From the NCBI RefSeq assembly GCF_019263805.1, contig NZ_CP079195.1, forward strand, positions 3,273,001-3,337,000: 64,000 bases of DNA, written 5' to 3'. The DNA is from Polaribacter sp. NJDZ03 (GTDB lineage: Bacteria; Bacteroidota; Bacteroidia; Flavobacteriales; Flavobacteriaceae). Position 1 is the stretch's first letter. Each line of letters opens with the position of its first letter. Positions 44,325 to 53,848 of this stretch are shown piece after piece. Under the pieces are notes generated by a model that worked only from the letters and a program-made list of their open reading frames with translations, was not told the DNA's origin and did not search any database. Both the position numbers and the translations under genes were made by a program.

Positions 44325-45281
44325 TTAAAAATAGCAACGGTTATGAAACAACCAGCGCGTATTTCTTTTTAAATCTAAATCAAAAGTAACTATAATTTCA
44401 TGAGAGCTTAAGTTACTTCCATAATTAGCCAACCTAACATCATAAGAATAACCAACTCTATATTTTTTATTGATAACTAAAGCAAACACAGCACTCATAG
44501 ATTCTTTATAACGATAAGATAAACCTGCCTCAACTTTTTCTTTATAAATAAAATTAGCGTTTAGATCTACAGAAACGGGTAAGCTAGGAGTGTATTTTAT
44601 AATCGTTGAAGGCTTAAATTTTAATTCTTCAGACATTTCGTAGATATATCCTGATGCTAAAAAGTAGTTTTGGTTGCTTATTCCAAAGTTTTCATCAAGA
44701 TTTTCTAGTGTTTTAAACTGACTAGATTTTAATATATTAGGAATGGATAATCCTATAAAAAATTCTTCAGTATAATACAATCCTCCAAAACCAATATTTG
44801 GGTAACTTCCATTTGTAGAAGCATAGGTTTCATTATCTGGTGTTACGCCTCCTGCATAATTGTTGTTAAAAAAAGTAATACCACCTTTTAATCCAAAAGA
44901 GAGTCTTTCATAGCGAGATATAGGCAATGTATAAGAGACGTCTAAATTTATATTATTACTATTTGCTAAACCTAATTTATCGTTTATAACTGTTGCTCCA
45001 AAACCAAAACCGGCTGCTGTTCTTCCGTTTATGGAGAATGTTTTAGTTTCTGGAGCTCCTTCTACACCAACCCATTGCTGACGCGCTAATAAAGAGATGC
45101 TTAAATCTGCTCTAGAACCTACAAACGCAGGGTTTATTACCTGCATATTATACATGTATTGTGTATAATGTGGTGTCTGTTGTGCGTAGTTAAATGTGCT
45201 AAAGAAAAGAATTAGTAAGACACATGTAAAAAGCGTTTTATCTGTGATTCTTAAATTGTTTTGGGGGCTTTTTTGTATCAT
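44325..45281 (-). CDS. Type IX secretion PorP/SprF-family outer-membrane protein
   Basis: 318 residues with a signal-peptide-like N-terminus ending FNYAQQ. Then a PorP/SprF beta-barrel signature: HYTQYMYNMQVINPAFVGSRADLSISLLARQQWVGVEGAP. PorP/SprF proteins assist export or surface attachment of T9SS type B cargo. Its start overlaps the stop of the upstream 1569-residue gene by four bases (ATGA), the usual arrangement for a cargo and its dedicated SprF-type partner. Established for SprF of Flavobacterium johnsoniae and SprB; the specific partnership here is inferred. Confidence 0.92.
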   Translation of the reverse strand: MIQKSPQNNLRITDKTLFTCVLLILFFSTFNYAQQTPHYTQYMYNMQVINPAFVGSRADLSISLLARQQWVGVEGAPETKTFSINGRTAAGFGFGATVINDKLGLANSNNINLDVSYTLPISRYERLSFGLKGGITFFNNNYAGGVTPDNETYASTNGSYPNIGFGGLYYTEEFFIGLSIPNILKSSQFKTLENLDENFGISNQNYFLASGYIYEMSEELKFKPSTIIKYTPSLPVSVDLNANFIYKEKVEAGLSYRYKESMSAVFALVINKKYRVGYSYDVRLANYGSNLSSHEIIVTFDLDLKRNTRWLFHNRCYF

Positions 45282-48200
45282 CTTATTAATTGGATAAAGC
45301 TTTTCTTAGGTTTTGTAACACCATCGTTATAATCTAAAGAGTAATAATAAATGCCTTCTGTAACAGGTTTTCCGTGGTTGGTTCCGTCCCACCAAAGTGG
45401 ATTTGCATTACCATTGTTTTTATAATCGAATACTTGACCTCCCCAACGGTCAAGTATCGTTATTCTAAAGTTTGGATATTCTTCAATTCCAGAGATTTTA
45501 TATAGGTCACTTTTTCCATCGCCATTTGGCGAAAAAAGATTTGGGTAATCATTGTCTTTTATAGTTCCCGTACCAAAAACGGTTGATGAATGATTAGAAA
45601 CACCTGTAGATATTATTTTAACCTCTAGGCGCATTGTTTCTGTATCTTCGTTTATAGTGTCATCTATAGTTTTTACATCTTGAGTTGTAGATGTTTCAAA
45701 TGCGGGTATGGAAGCGGTGGTAAATTCTGCATTATAGTCTTCTAAATCACTTGCTGTTTCATTAACCGTTTCTAAATTAAAGTTAATAGGTAAAGAGTTC
45801 TGCATTGACTCATCCGAATCTGGATTTACGAGTGAAACTGTAAAAGTTAAAGTACGTCCTTCTATAACAGTAACATTGTCTATTATAACTTTAGGGTCTG
45901 GGTTTATATCTAAAATTATACCTGTTTTAGTTAAATCTTGCGCTCCAATATGAGCAGACGCTACAACGCCGACAACGTTTATAAATTCATCTGGTTCGTT
46001 TATATTGTCTATAAAAGTAGGAATATTAAAAGTGCTTTCTGTATTTGCGTTATTAGGATCTGTTGTTTCGGTAATGGTTAAAGATTTATAAAAACTTTGG
46101 TAATCTTCTGGACTAATTGCAGTTCCGTCTGTGGTATGTATGTCTATGTAAATAGGTCTAGAAGATGGGTGGCTTAAAGTAACTTTATGTTCTAAATCAT
46201 CACCTTCATCAGTTGTAGAGTTATTCATGGTAATAGATGGTACATCTTCATCATCTAAAAGAGTACCAACCCCACTTATTTCTGTGTTAATTGTGTTGTT
46301 AGAAGTTATGTTACCTTTTAAAGTAAATAATTCATCTAGCTCATCAATCTTGTCATCTAAAGAATTTATCGTAAACGTATTTGTATCTGTAAAAGGGTCT
46401 ATTGTTAAGGCTTTAGAAGTTACTTGTTTATAATCATAAGGCGCAATTGCTATATTGTATTGCTCTGCAGTTTCTGTACCGTCTTTTGTTGAAAAAAGAA
46501 TTGTAATTGGTGATGCACTTTGAATTAATTTTGATTGATCTGTCTTTTTAACTAACAAGATTGTGAATTCTAAATCTTCTCCTTCAATTACGGATACATT
46601 ATCAATAAGTACAACAATCGCTATAATTTCTCTCCAGTCTCTTTCTGATGTATCAGGGTCATCATTATTAGGGAAATCTGTAGGTACTTGATTATTTGTT
46701 GGGTTTACCAATGCAGTATTATTGTCATAAGCATCATCTAAACCATCATTATCAATGTCTAAATTTAGTGGGGTCGTTTCTGCAATTCCATCATTATCTA
46801 AATCCCAAGCTTCAATAGCATCATCACGAATGTCATTATCAGAATTGAAATCGATATAATCTGGTTCAGCATCACGATCTGTATTTGTTGGAGTAATTCC
46901 TTTTGGGTAGGCAGTATCTATACCTAAAATATTAACAATACCGTTTGGTGCTTTATAGTTAGCGGTGGTTTGTCCTTCAATATTATCTACTATTCCATCT
47001 CCATCTGCATCGATATCTATAAAGTTAGGGTAGCCAGTTGTATCTGTATTAAGTACTATGTATTTAATTGAGGCATTGATAGTATCATTGTTTTCTAGTG
47101 TGTTGTCAAAGCCGTTTGTACCAACACTATTATTTGTACTACCAGAGCGATTTCTATCTGTAGATGCATTTCCGGCTTCTACGATGTCTAAAATACCATC
47201 GTTATCACTATCTAAATCTAAGTGATTAGGAACCCCATCATTATCAAAATCAAAAATATCTACAATACCATCAGTATTAGCATCAATACCATAATGGGTA
47301 TCTCTATAATTAGGTATAAAATCTCCGTCATGGTCATCTAAAGGATTTAATCCGTTGTATTCATCAACATCTAGTATGGTGTCATTATCATCATCAATAT
47401 CAACAGCGTTAGAAATACCATCATTATCGGAATCTGTCGTGGCATTAACAGCTACAAAACCAGATGAGCTTATAATTTTATTTAAAGGATCTGTTGCTGT
47501 AAAACTAGAAGTGTTATTACCAATACAGTCTTCATAAAAAACCACTGTAAACTGAACAGTAATGGTTTCTCCTCGCATTAATATACCAGAAGTACCATCA
47601 AAAAAATTAATATCTGATGTTCCGTTGTAATTAGGGTTTAATATTGGGTCTGCTGTTGCTGTTGAGTTCTCTATAAAAGGAGTTGTAACAGAAACGATAT
47701 TACCAGAACAAATTTTATTTAAATCGTCTTGTAGATTTAAGTTTTCTAATTGTACAATGTTACTATTGTTTTTTATGGTAAGTTGAAACGTAATTTCATC
47801 ATGTTCTAGAATACCATTAGGAATTTTATTAACCTCAGAAATTGCTTTCTCATTATTATTGGCAGAGGTAAATAAAAACACCATATCCTTAGAAGTGCAA
47901 CTGCATTGCATTGCAGATGTTACTGGTGCTGTAGATGAATTTGTTGGGTAATATCTATCTAAATGGTTTCCTAAACCATCAGACCAATTAACAAAAGAGA
48001 AATTTTTATTGTTAGATGAGGTTGACTCATCGAGTCCGTCTAAACCTCCTTGGGTTTGTGAAAACTTTAATTGATCAAAATTGTTAACTCTAGTAGAGGA
48101 GAAAGGTTCTGTTAAATAATAGATTTCTAAAATTACAGTTTCTCCAGGTTCAAGAGAATTATTTGGCATTAGTAATTTTGTGTTTGTTCCTCCGTTATAA

Positions 48201-49987
48201 GAAGTGTTAACAGTAACATTAGGCCCCGAAACCTGAGTAACTTTAAGCTCTCTAAAAACAATACCTTTGCTTAAGAAATCGCCTAAGCCCATGTTGTAAT
48301 TAACATTATTAGCTGTAGCGGTACCTTCATTTGTTAAGATAACTCTATTGGTATAATCAAAAGTACCGTCTGGGTTTACTTTTGGCTTTTGTTCTGGGAC
48401 ATATAATCCTCCAGCTACAACAGCTTCTGTAGTATGAAAATCTTTAAGTAAAAGACTTTTAGAATGGTTACCTATTGTAGAGGTTACCTCTGCTACATGA
48501 TTAAAATCGATTCCAGAACCAGAAGGAGTAGGGGTAGGTCTACCACCACAAAAAGGATTTACTGTTACACAAAATTCAATGTTTATAGATTGCCTTGGGT
48601 ATAAAATGAAATTATCTATAGCATCTTTGTTAAAAAGAGAATTTGATGTAGCATTTAAAAAATCATTATTTACAGCATCTGTATTAAATTCAGTAGGGTA
48701 TGGGTTGTCTATAAAATCATGAACATCAGTTGTATTCACCGTAACGCCTTCTATTTGTTCTACACATCCATTGCCGTAAATGCTATTCAAATCATTTGTT
48801 AAATTGATGTTTTTTATAAGGTTTTCTGCATGGTAATCTCTTGCAGTACTTGTGTTTCTAAGTGTTAAGCTATATTTAATTTTATAGACTCCGTCTACCG
48901 TATAGCCTTGGTTACAGCTAGATAAAGAGCTTATTTCTAGTAAGTCGGTTATGTGTTCTACCGTTAAATATAGATTCGCAGAATTTGTAAAAGTTCCGTC
49001 AGAAATAATATACTTAATTACAGGAATATTCCCTGTGTAATTTTTAGTAGGGATAAAAGTATAGCTACCATCTGGTTTAAAAGAGATGCTTCCTCCTGCA
49101 AAAATTGCTTTTTGATCTGTGTTGTAAGTTGTTCCGTTTACTATAAAATTGATAATTGATAATGCGTTATTATCTTGGTCACTGTCATTTACGAGTACAC
49201 CAGGAGCTTCTACACTTAAAGTAGTATTTATATTTGCAGTATCATAATCATCCTTAGCATCTGGCGGATATAAATTAATAATTTTTACAGTTAAGTTAGC
49301 AGTACTTGTAAAAGTTCCGTCTGAAACGGTATACTTAATTGTTGGAATTTTGTTGTTATAATTAGCGGCAGGTATAAAAGAAAAACTACCATCTTCATTT
49401 ATGGTAATAGATCCTTCAGTAAAACTTGCTTTTTCACCTGCATGATAACTAACAGTATCTATTTTAAATTCTGTAATGGATAAGAAGCTTTTGTCTTTAT
49501 CGGTATCGTTACTTAATATACCAGGCGTATCAACATTAAGTGTTGCGTTTGTTTCTGTAGTATAATTGTCATTTTTAGGATCTGGCGCATATAGGTTATT
49601 AACTTTAAGAGTCAAATTTGCAGAAGCAGTATACGTGCCATCAGAAATTACATAATTAATTGCAAGAGTAATATCATTATAATTAGTGGTAGGAGTAAAA
49701 AGAAAACTACCATTTGCATTTATAGTAATGGTTCCATCGGTTAAGTTGGCAGTGTCACCTGCAGCATATGTGATACTATCTAATGTAAATTCTGTAACCT
49801 CTAGATCGTCGTCATCTATATCCGTATCGTTACTTAATAAACCAGGAGTTTCAATTCTTAATTGGGTGTTTGATGTAGTGGTATAATTATCATCTATTGC
49901 TACAGGTGCTGTTTGAGCAGAAGTAAATTGATAGAAAAGTAAAAAGAATATAAATATTTTATATGTATAGTTTTTAGGGGGTATCAT
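45278..49987 (-). CDS. Type IX secretion type B surface protein with repeat domains
   Basis: 1569 residues, secreted. Signal peptide (about 1-24, FTSAQ). Three tandem Ig/cadherin-like repeats (about 28-132, 133-240 and 241-345, each with a DDNYTTxxNTxL-type start and PGxLSNDTD). A middle region follows, then thrombospondin-type-3 calcium repeats (DSDNDGISNAVDIDDDNDT, DFDNDGVPNHLDLDSDNDG), then three Calx-beta-like repeats (NVSVIEGEDLEFTI, NSTTDEGDDLEHKV, NVTVIEGRTLTFTV). The end is a gliding-motility-associated C-terminal domain (NLFSPNGDGKSDLY, DRWGGQVFDYKNNGN). It is probably an adhesin or matrix protein. The PorP/SprF gene is coupled downstream. Two truncated relatives of its start lie upstream. 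Confidence 0.92.
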   Translation of the reverse strand: MIPPKNYTYKIFIFFLLFYQFTSAQTAPVAIDDNYTTTSNTQLRIETPGLLSNDTDIDDDDLEVTEFTLDSITYAAGDTANLTDGTITINANGSFLFTPTTNYNDITLAINYVISDGTYTASANLTLKVNNLYAPDPKNDNYTTETNATLNVDTPGILSNDTDKDKSFLSITEFKIDTVSYHAGEKASFTEGSITINEDGSFSFIPAANYNNKIPTIKYTVSDGTFTSTANLTVKIINLYPPDAKDDYDTANINTTLSVEAPGVLVNDSDQDNNALSIINFIVNGTTYNTDQKAIFAGGSISFKPDGSYTFIPTKNYTGNIPVIKYIISDGTFTNSANLYLTVEHITDLLEISSLSSCNQGYTVDGVYKIKYSLTLRNTSTARDYHAENLIKNINLTNDLNSIYGNGCVEQIEGVTVNTTDVHDFIDNPYPTEFNTDAVNNDFLNATSNSLFNKDAIDNFILYPRQSINIEFCVTVNPFCGGRPTPTPSGSGIDFNHVAEVTSTIGNHSKSLLLKDFHTTEAVVAGGLYVPEQKPKVNPDGTFDYTNRVILTNEGTATANNVNYNMGLGDFLSKGIVFRELKVTQVSGPNVTVNTSYNGGTNTKLLMPNNSLEPGETVILEIYYLTEPFSSTRVNNFDQLKFSQTQGGLDGLDESTSSNNKNFSFVNWSDGLGNHLDRYYPTNSSTAPVTSAMQCSCTSKDMVFLFTSANNNEKAISEVNKIPNGILEHDEITFQLTIKNNSNIVQLENLNLQDDLNKICSGNIVSVTTPFIENSTATADPILNPNYNGTSDINFFDGTSGILMRGETITVQFTVVFYEDCIGNNTSSFTATDPLNKIISSSGFVAVNATTDSDNDGISNAVDIDDDNDTILDVDEYNGLNPLDDHDGDFIPNYRDTHYGIDANTDGIVDIFDFDNDGVPNHLDLDSDNDGILDIVEAGNASTDRNRSGSTNNSVGTNGFDNTLENNDTINASIKYIVLNTDTTGYPNFIDIDADGDGIVDNIEGQTTANYKAPNGIVNILGIDTAYPKGITPTNTDRDAEPDYIDFNSDNDIRDDAIEAWDLDNDGIAETTPLNLDIDNDGLDDAYDNNTALVNPTNNQVPTDFPNNDDPDTSERDWREIIAIVVLIDNVSVIEGEDLEFTILLVKKTDQSKLIQSASPITILFSTKDGTETAEQYNIAIAPYDYKQVTSKALTIDPFTDTNTFTINSLDDKIDELDELFTLKGNITSNNTINTEISGVGTLLDDEDVPSITMNNSTTDEGDDLEHKVTLSHPSSRPIYIDIHTTDGTAISPEDYQSFYKSLTITETTDPNNANTESTFNIPTFIDNINEPDEFINVVGVVASAHIGAQDLTKTGIILDINPDPKVIIDNVTVIEGRTLTFTVSLVNPDSDESMQNSLPINFNLETVNETASDLEDYNAEFTTASIPAFETSTTQDVKTIDDTINEDTETMRLEVKIISTGVSNHSSTVFGTGTIKDNDYPNLFSPNGDGKSDLYKISGIEEYPNFRITILDRWGGQVFDYKNNGNANPLWWDGTNHGKPVTEGIYYYSLDYNDGVTKPKKSFIQLIR
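48953..49906 (-). repeat. Tandem direct repeats encoding three Ig/cadherin-like domains
   Basis: Three in-frame units of about 105 codons each lie end to end (protein residues about 28-132, 133-240 and 241-345). Motifs recurring in each are DDNY/DDYDT, PG-x-L, ND-x-D and NLxxK/NLY. This can recombine and change the number of units. Confidence 0.7.
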
Positions 49988-50044
49988 TCTTTAGGGGGAT
50001 TAAATGATTTTAATAAAAAAGTGTAAATATTGTCAGATAGTTTG

Positions 50045-50275
50045 TTATGTTTTGGATAGGGAATAATTTATACCTAAATATGTTGTGCTAACAGATAAGT
50101 ATAAAGAGTTCTTCTTTAAAGTAGTGTTATTTTGAATAGCATTATTATCCTTTTTGGATTCTGGATCTGCTAGAGCAAACTTATTGAATAATAAAAAGAA
50201 TACTAAAAATAGTAACGCAAGGGATACTACATATAATATAAATGTACTGGTTTTGTTTTTTTTAGAGGATATCAT
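50045..50275 (-). pseudogene. Truncated duplicate of the type B protein start, copy B
   Basis: A 76-codon frame beginning MISSKKNKTSTFILYVVSL, with a hydrophobic segment like a signal peptide. ALADPESKKDNN is weakly like the second cadherin unit (YAPDPKNDN). Its leader shares the block AATCATTTAATCCCC with the 1569-residue gene and with the frame at 50351. It stops after 76 residues and has no sorting domain. I judge it a remnant; a small secreted protein cannot be excluded. Confidence 0.5.
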
Positions 50276-50350
50276 TCTTAGGGGATTAAATGATTTTAAT
50301 ATTTCTATTAATTATTAGTAAAATGTATTATGTTTTGTTTTTTATGGTCT

Positions 50351-50569
50351 TTAACAAACAAGGTAACTTGAATAAAAACTAGTTAACAACTGAAAAAATT
50401 CATTTAGACCTATGCGATTAATCGGAAGGTCTGGGTTGTTAATTGTTAATGAGGTGTTTGTTTTTATAATGTAATTATCAGCTGGAGCAACAGAAGTTGC
50501 AGTAGCAAACTGATAAGGAAATATGAAGAATGCAAGTAGCTTGCATTTGTTTTTATTTAAGGGTATCAT
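50351..50569 (-). pseudogene. Truncated duplicate of the type B protein start, copy C
   Basis: A 72-codon frame starting MIPLNKNKCKLLAFFIFPYQFATATSVAPADNY. It aligns with the N-terminus of the 1569-residue protein (MIPPKNYTYKIFIFFLLFYQ, then FTSAQTAPVAIDDNY): a matching start, a hydrophobic segment and YQF, then a VAxxDNY and TNTSL/SNTQL step. The frame ends at 72 residues, so it is a decayed or recombined copy of that start. Leader sequence is also shared. Confidence 0.6.
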
Positions 50570-50742
50570 TCTTTGGGGGATTAAATGATTATATGTTTCT
50601 ATTAATATATTGTTAAATGTACAGAAAAATATTTTAAATAGTACTTGTTTTTATTTTAATTTTTTTTTGGCGTTTTAAAATTAGTACAAATAATAAGGGT
50701 TTATTTTGATTTTTTTTATGTTGTAAAATAGTGTAAATTAAA

Positions 50743-50949
50743 TTATTGACCCCATAATATTCTAATAGCAACAAAAATAGCAATAACAATTAGGCTATAT
50801 ATAAGTACTTTCTTACCAGTTCCTTTATAATAACGTTGGTGGTTTTTTATATCTTTTTTATAACTATAAATCATTAAAGCTACAAAAGCTATCAAAAATA
50901 AGATCATAAAAACAATTCTTCCTGTTGTAAAATAAGCACTTAAAAACAT
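50743..50949 (-). CDS. Small two-span membrane protein
   Basis: 68 residues with two hydrophobic segments (about 8-28 and 48-66) separated by a charged loop (YSYKKDIKNHQRYYKGTGKK). The pattern, with a tight basic loop, recalls the small CcoQ/cbb3-oxidase-type proteins, but no ccoN/ccoO genes are nearby so I leave it unassigned. Function unknown. Confidence 0.6.
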   Translation of the reverse strand: MFLSAYFTTGRIVFMILFLIAFVALMIYSYKKDIKNHQRYYKGTGKKVLIYSLIVIAIFVAIRILWGQ

Positions 50950-51168
50950 AATTTGTATTCTTTATAAGTTGTGGGTTAATGGTAAACAAGAAGCTTTTAT
51001 TTTATCAGAAAGTTTCTATATATTGTCTAACTAAAATTAATAAAATTCTATTTTGCAAAATTACAAATTAAATGAAGAACGTCCTTGTTTTTGGTGTAAC
51101 TTCTAAAATTGAATATCACTTGCTAAATTAAAATAAACAATAAAATTATAAAATAAATCGAATATATA

Positions 51169-51555
51169 ATGAAAAACAAAATAGCAGCAGTAACTGAATT
51201 TCACACCGCTTTTAAATTAAATATGAATCAAAAACCAATTGCAAGTATTGGTAAAGATAGAAATACACTTCGTTTTAACTTAATGAAAGAAGAAAATGAA
51301 GAATATTTAGAGGCAGCAGAAAATAATGATTTGGTTGAGGTTGCAGATGCCTTAGGAGATATGCTGTATATTTTATGTGGCACAATTATAGAACACGGAA
51401 TGCAAGATAAAATAGAAGAAGTGTTTAATGAAATTCAGCGTAGTAATATGAGTAAATTGGGTGCAGACGGTAAACCTATTTACAGAGAAGATGGTAAAGT
51501 GTTAAAAGGACCTAATTATTTTAAACCAAATATTGGTGCTATTTTAGATAAATAG
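51169..51555 (+). CDS. MazG-like nucleoside triphosphate pyrophosphohydrolase
   Basis: 128 residues of the all-alpha NTP pyrophosphatase fold. The metal-binding acids are visible in KEENEEYLEAAENNDLVEVADALGDMLY, matching the E-x-x-E ... E-x-x-D pattern of the MazG/PRA-PH superfamily. The probable role is hydrolysis of non-canonical or excess NTPs. It stands alone and has a terminator after it. Confidence 0.88.
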   Translation: MKNKIAAVTEFHTAFKLNMNQKPIASIGKDRNTLRFNLMKEENEEYLEAAENNDLVEVADALGDMLYILCGTIIEHGMQDKIEEVFNEIQRSNMSKLGADGKPIYREDGKVLKGPNYFKPNIGAILDK

Positions 51556-51575
51556 ACAATTATAGAAAGTGAAAT

Positions 51576-51620
51576 TTGTATCGAGAATTAATTGTAGCTA
51601 TTCCTCGATACAAGTTTTTT
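51576..51620 (+). terminator. Terminator of the MazG-like gene
   Basis: TTGTATCGAG (51576-51585) pairs with CTCGATACAA (51604-51613) and is followed by TTTTTT. Confidence 0.78.
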
Positions 51621-51686
51621 ATAAAAGGAACTTGTAATAACATTATAAAGACAAATTAGATTTTACAATGTAAACAAGATAGAATG

Positions 51687-52169
51687 TTATAAATACCTAT
51701 TGTACCAGCTTTCTTCAAGAGGAATTTCCCAATTGTTATCAAAGTCCACTTTTGTAGTTATTAAATTATCAAAAATGATGCTTTTTGCTGTTACAGCTTT
51801 ATTTTTAAGTAGTTTTTTAAAGTCTTTTAAATCTTTGTATTGTACGTATTCTCCTTGTTTAAAACAAGCATTCATTTTGTCTAACAATTCTACGTCATGT
51901 TCTTGTTGAAGTTCTAAGATAAAAGAAACAGATGCATCTATATCTGAGTTTGTTAACGTAGAATTTTCGTCATCTGCAAACAGCACAATAAATCTGTTGT
52001 ATAAAAATTGGTAGGAAGCTTTAAAGTTTTCATCGTCAGATTTCCAGCTTTCTAGAAAGTCTTTTAATTTACTTTCAATACCTTCAATTTCATTCGGATA
52101 AAATTTTCTACTAGAAGGGTATACCCAAACTTTTGCTTCTTCGGTAATTGTGGAATAATCTACAAACAT
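51687..52169 (-). CDS. Conserved Flavobacteriia protein, often mislabelled ABC transporter ATPase
   Basis: 160 residues, acidic, rich in Asp/Glu, with no Walker A or B motif and no membrane segment. The start MFVDYSTITEEAKVWVYPSSRKF and end WEIPLEESWYNRYL fit a family usually annotated in flavobacteria as 'ABC transporter ATPase', but nothing in it supports ATPase activity. Function unknown. It is flanked by a MazG-like gene and a thioredoxin-like gene on alternate strands. Confidence 0.75.
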   Translation of the reverse strand: MFVDYSTITEEAKVWVYPSSRKFYPNEIEGIESKLKDFLESWKSDDENFKASYQFLYNRFIVLFADDENSTLTNSDIDASVSFILELQQEHDVELLDKMNACFKQGEYVQYKDLKDFKKLLKNKAVTAKSIIFDNLITTKVDFDNNWEIPLEESWYNRYL

Positions 52170-52352
52170 TTATATATAATTTTCTGTGCAAATATACAGA
52201 AAAGAGAAGTGGTTGTTTAAAAAGTTTTCACATTGTCTTATAGAACTTACTTCAGTATCTTAAATTACTAAAAACTCAATAATAATAAGATTCTGAAATA
52301 AGTTTATGGTGATAATAAATATTCTTTTAAGACACCTATTTAAAATTTCTTT

Positions 52353-52964
52353 TTATACTTCTTTTGCAAGAGATTTTGTAGCAAGTTCTATAAAATCTTC
52401 TTGTATATTTTGTCCCTTGTTTTTGTTATACCAAACTTGTAAACCTTCCTTAAACGGAGCATCTATAACACCATGTTTGGCTTTATAATCTGCAACCATT
52501 TTTGTAGCTTCACTTGGTCTAGGTCCCCAAGTATTTATTACATTATTATCTTTGTCTAAAGCTATTAATTTAGGTATTGATTTACCTCCATTAGTTAAAA
52601 ACAAGTTCATTAAATCTTCGTGCTCATCTCTTAAAGCCAATTTAAGATTAATAAGACTATTTGTTTCTGCAATTTTATTTATAACAGGTAAGTTTTGCGC
52701 AGCATCTCCACACCAACCTTCTGCAAGTACTAGCCAAGTTTGAGGCTCGTTAATTTCTTGCATTTTAGTTATTGTTTCTTCAGAAATTTTTATTGTTTTA
52801 TCTAAACGCTTCATTCTTTTATCGTTTAACAAACTATAATTTGTTAAAGCTTCAGATTGATTAACTCCTGTAGCTTTTCCTTCTGCTAATAAGTTACTTA
52901 CTAAATCTCTATATTCTCTATAAGATAATACGTTTTCTAAACTTTTTTTAATAATTTTTTTCAT
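52353..52964 (-). CDS. Thioredoxin-fold protein with a single-cysteine site
   Basis: 203 residues. The thioredoxin-like strand is TWLVLAEGWCGDAAQNLPVINK (from about residue 77), with Cys85 and Ala88 where a classical enzyme has the second Cys. It therefore cannot perform the usual two-cysteine disulfide exchange. SIPKLIALDKDNNVINTWGPRP gives the cis-Pro region typical of the fold. No signal peptide is visible, so it is probably cytoplasmic. Related flavobacterial proteins are annotated thioredoxin family protein. Confidence 0.85.
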   Translation of the reverse strand: MKKIIKKSLENVLSYREYRDLVSNLLAEGKATGVNQSEALTNYSLLNDKRMKRLDKTIKISEETITKMQEINEPQTWLVLAEGWCGDAAQNLPVINKIAETNSLINLKLALRDEHEDLMNLFLTNGGKSIPKLIALDKDNNVINTWGPRPSEATKMVADYKAKHGVIDAPFKEGLQVWYNKNKGQNIQEDFIELATKSLAKEV

Positions 52965-53176
52965 CTCCTAATATTTTATACAAAGGTATTTTTATTCATT
53001 GTAAAAAGCAGTAACCTTTGTTACAAATCTCTTGTTTTTTATTATTAATGTAGACGAGAAAAAATGAATATCTTACATTCTTTGTTTAAATTTAATAAAG
53101 ACTTTTGTTACAATTTACTTAAATAAATAAGAGATGCTTTTAAAATGCTTATTTTTACCACTTATTATATAAAATC

Positions 53177-53845
53177 GTGAAACAAACCATATACTTATTA
53201 CTGTCTGTTCTTTTGTTTTCTTGTGGTAATAATAAGCAAGAAACAAACAAAGAGCTTCAAGAAACTCCAAAATTAAGTATTCCTGTAAAGCATATTTCTG
53301 TAGAAAATGTTAAGACTATTTATGCATCTGAAATAGAAAATTGGAAAGAATTAAAAGCAGTAAATTCTTTTTTAAAGAAGTTCGATAAAGTATCGCCTAA
53401 CGAAGCATTAAGTAATGCTTTAGAATTAAGAGATTTGGTTATCAGTTTAAAAGATAGTGTAAAGCCAGAGATTTTTGATACTCCTCCTTTTCAAACGAGA
53501 ATTAATGTTTTGCATAATGAGGTGTTGAGATTGGCAGATTTAACTTTTATACCCGCAATTACCCCCGAAGAAGTTAATTTGCAGGTAGATAAAACAATCG
53601 CTGCTTTTTCTACAGTAAATTCAAAAATAAATAGCATACTTGCCAAAAAACGTTTCGAAGAAGAAATTGATGTAGATTTTAATTTTATAGGTATAGATTC
53701 TACGCAAATGGATAGTATTTCTAAGAAATCTATCAATTTAAAAAAGTTAGAACAAGACTCAATACGAAAAGAAAGAAAGCTGGTAAAAAGAAAAGATTTT
53801 ATCAAGGTTTCGCCAGAAAAACAAAGGGTATTAAAGAGAGAATAA
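53177..53845 (+). CDS. Hypothetical lipoprotein
   Basis: 222 residues. It starts with GTG (53177) because the lipobox (LLLSVLLFSCGNN, Cys about residue 16) follows directly. The mature part is charged and mainly helical, with many Lys and Glu, and ends in a basic KRKDFIKVSPEKQRVLKRE stretch. No family is recognised. The next gene, another lipoprotein, starts three bases after the stop and is probably co-transcribed. Confidence 0.7.
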   Translation: MKQTIYLLLSVLLFSCGNNKQETNKELQETPKLSIPVKHISVENVKTIYASEIENWKELKAVNSFLKKFDKVSPNEALSNALELRDLVISLKDSVKPEIFDTPPFQTRINVLHNEVLRLADLTFIPAITPEEVNLQVDKTIAAFSTVNSKINSILAKKRFEEEIDVDFNFIGIDSTQMDSISKKSINLKKLEQDSIRKERKLVKRKDFIKVSPEKQRVLKRE

Positions 53846-53848
53846 TAA

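Noticed and set aside
51687..52169. ATPase function for the conserved protein often labelled ABC transporter ATPase
   Set aside because: No Walker A, Walker B or signature motif is present in its 160 residues.
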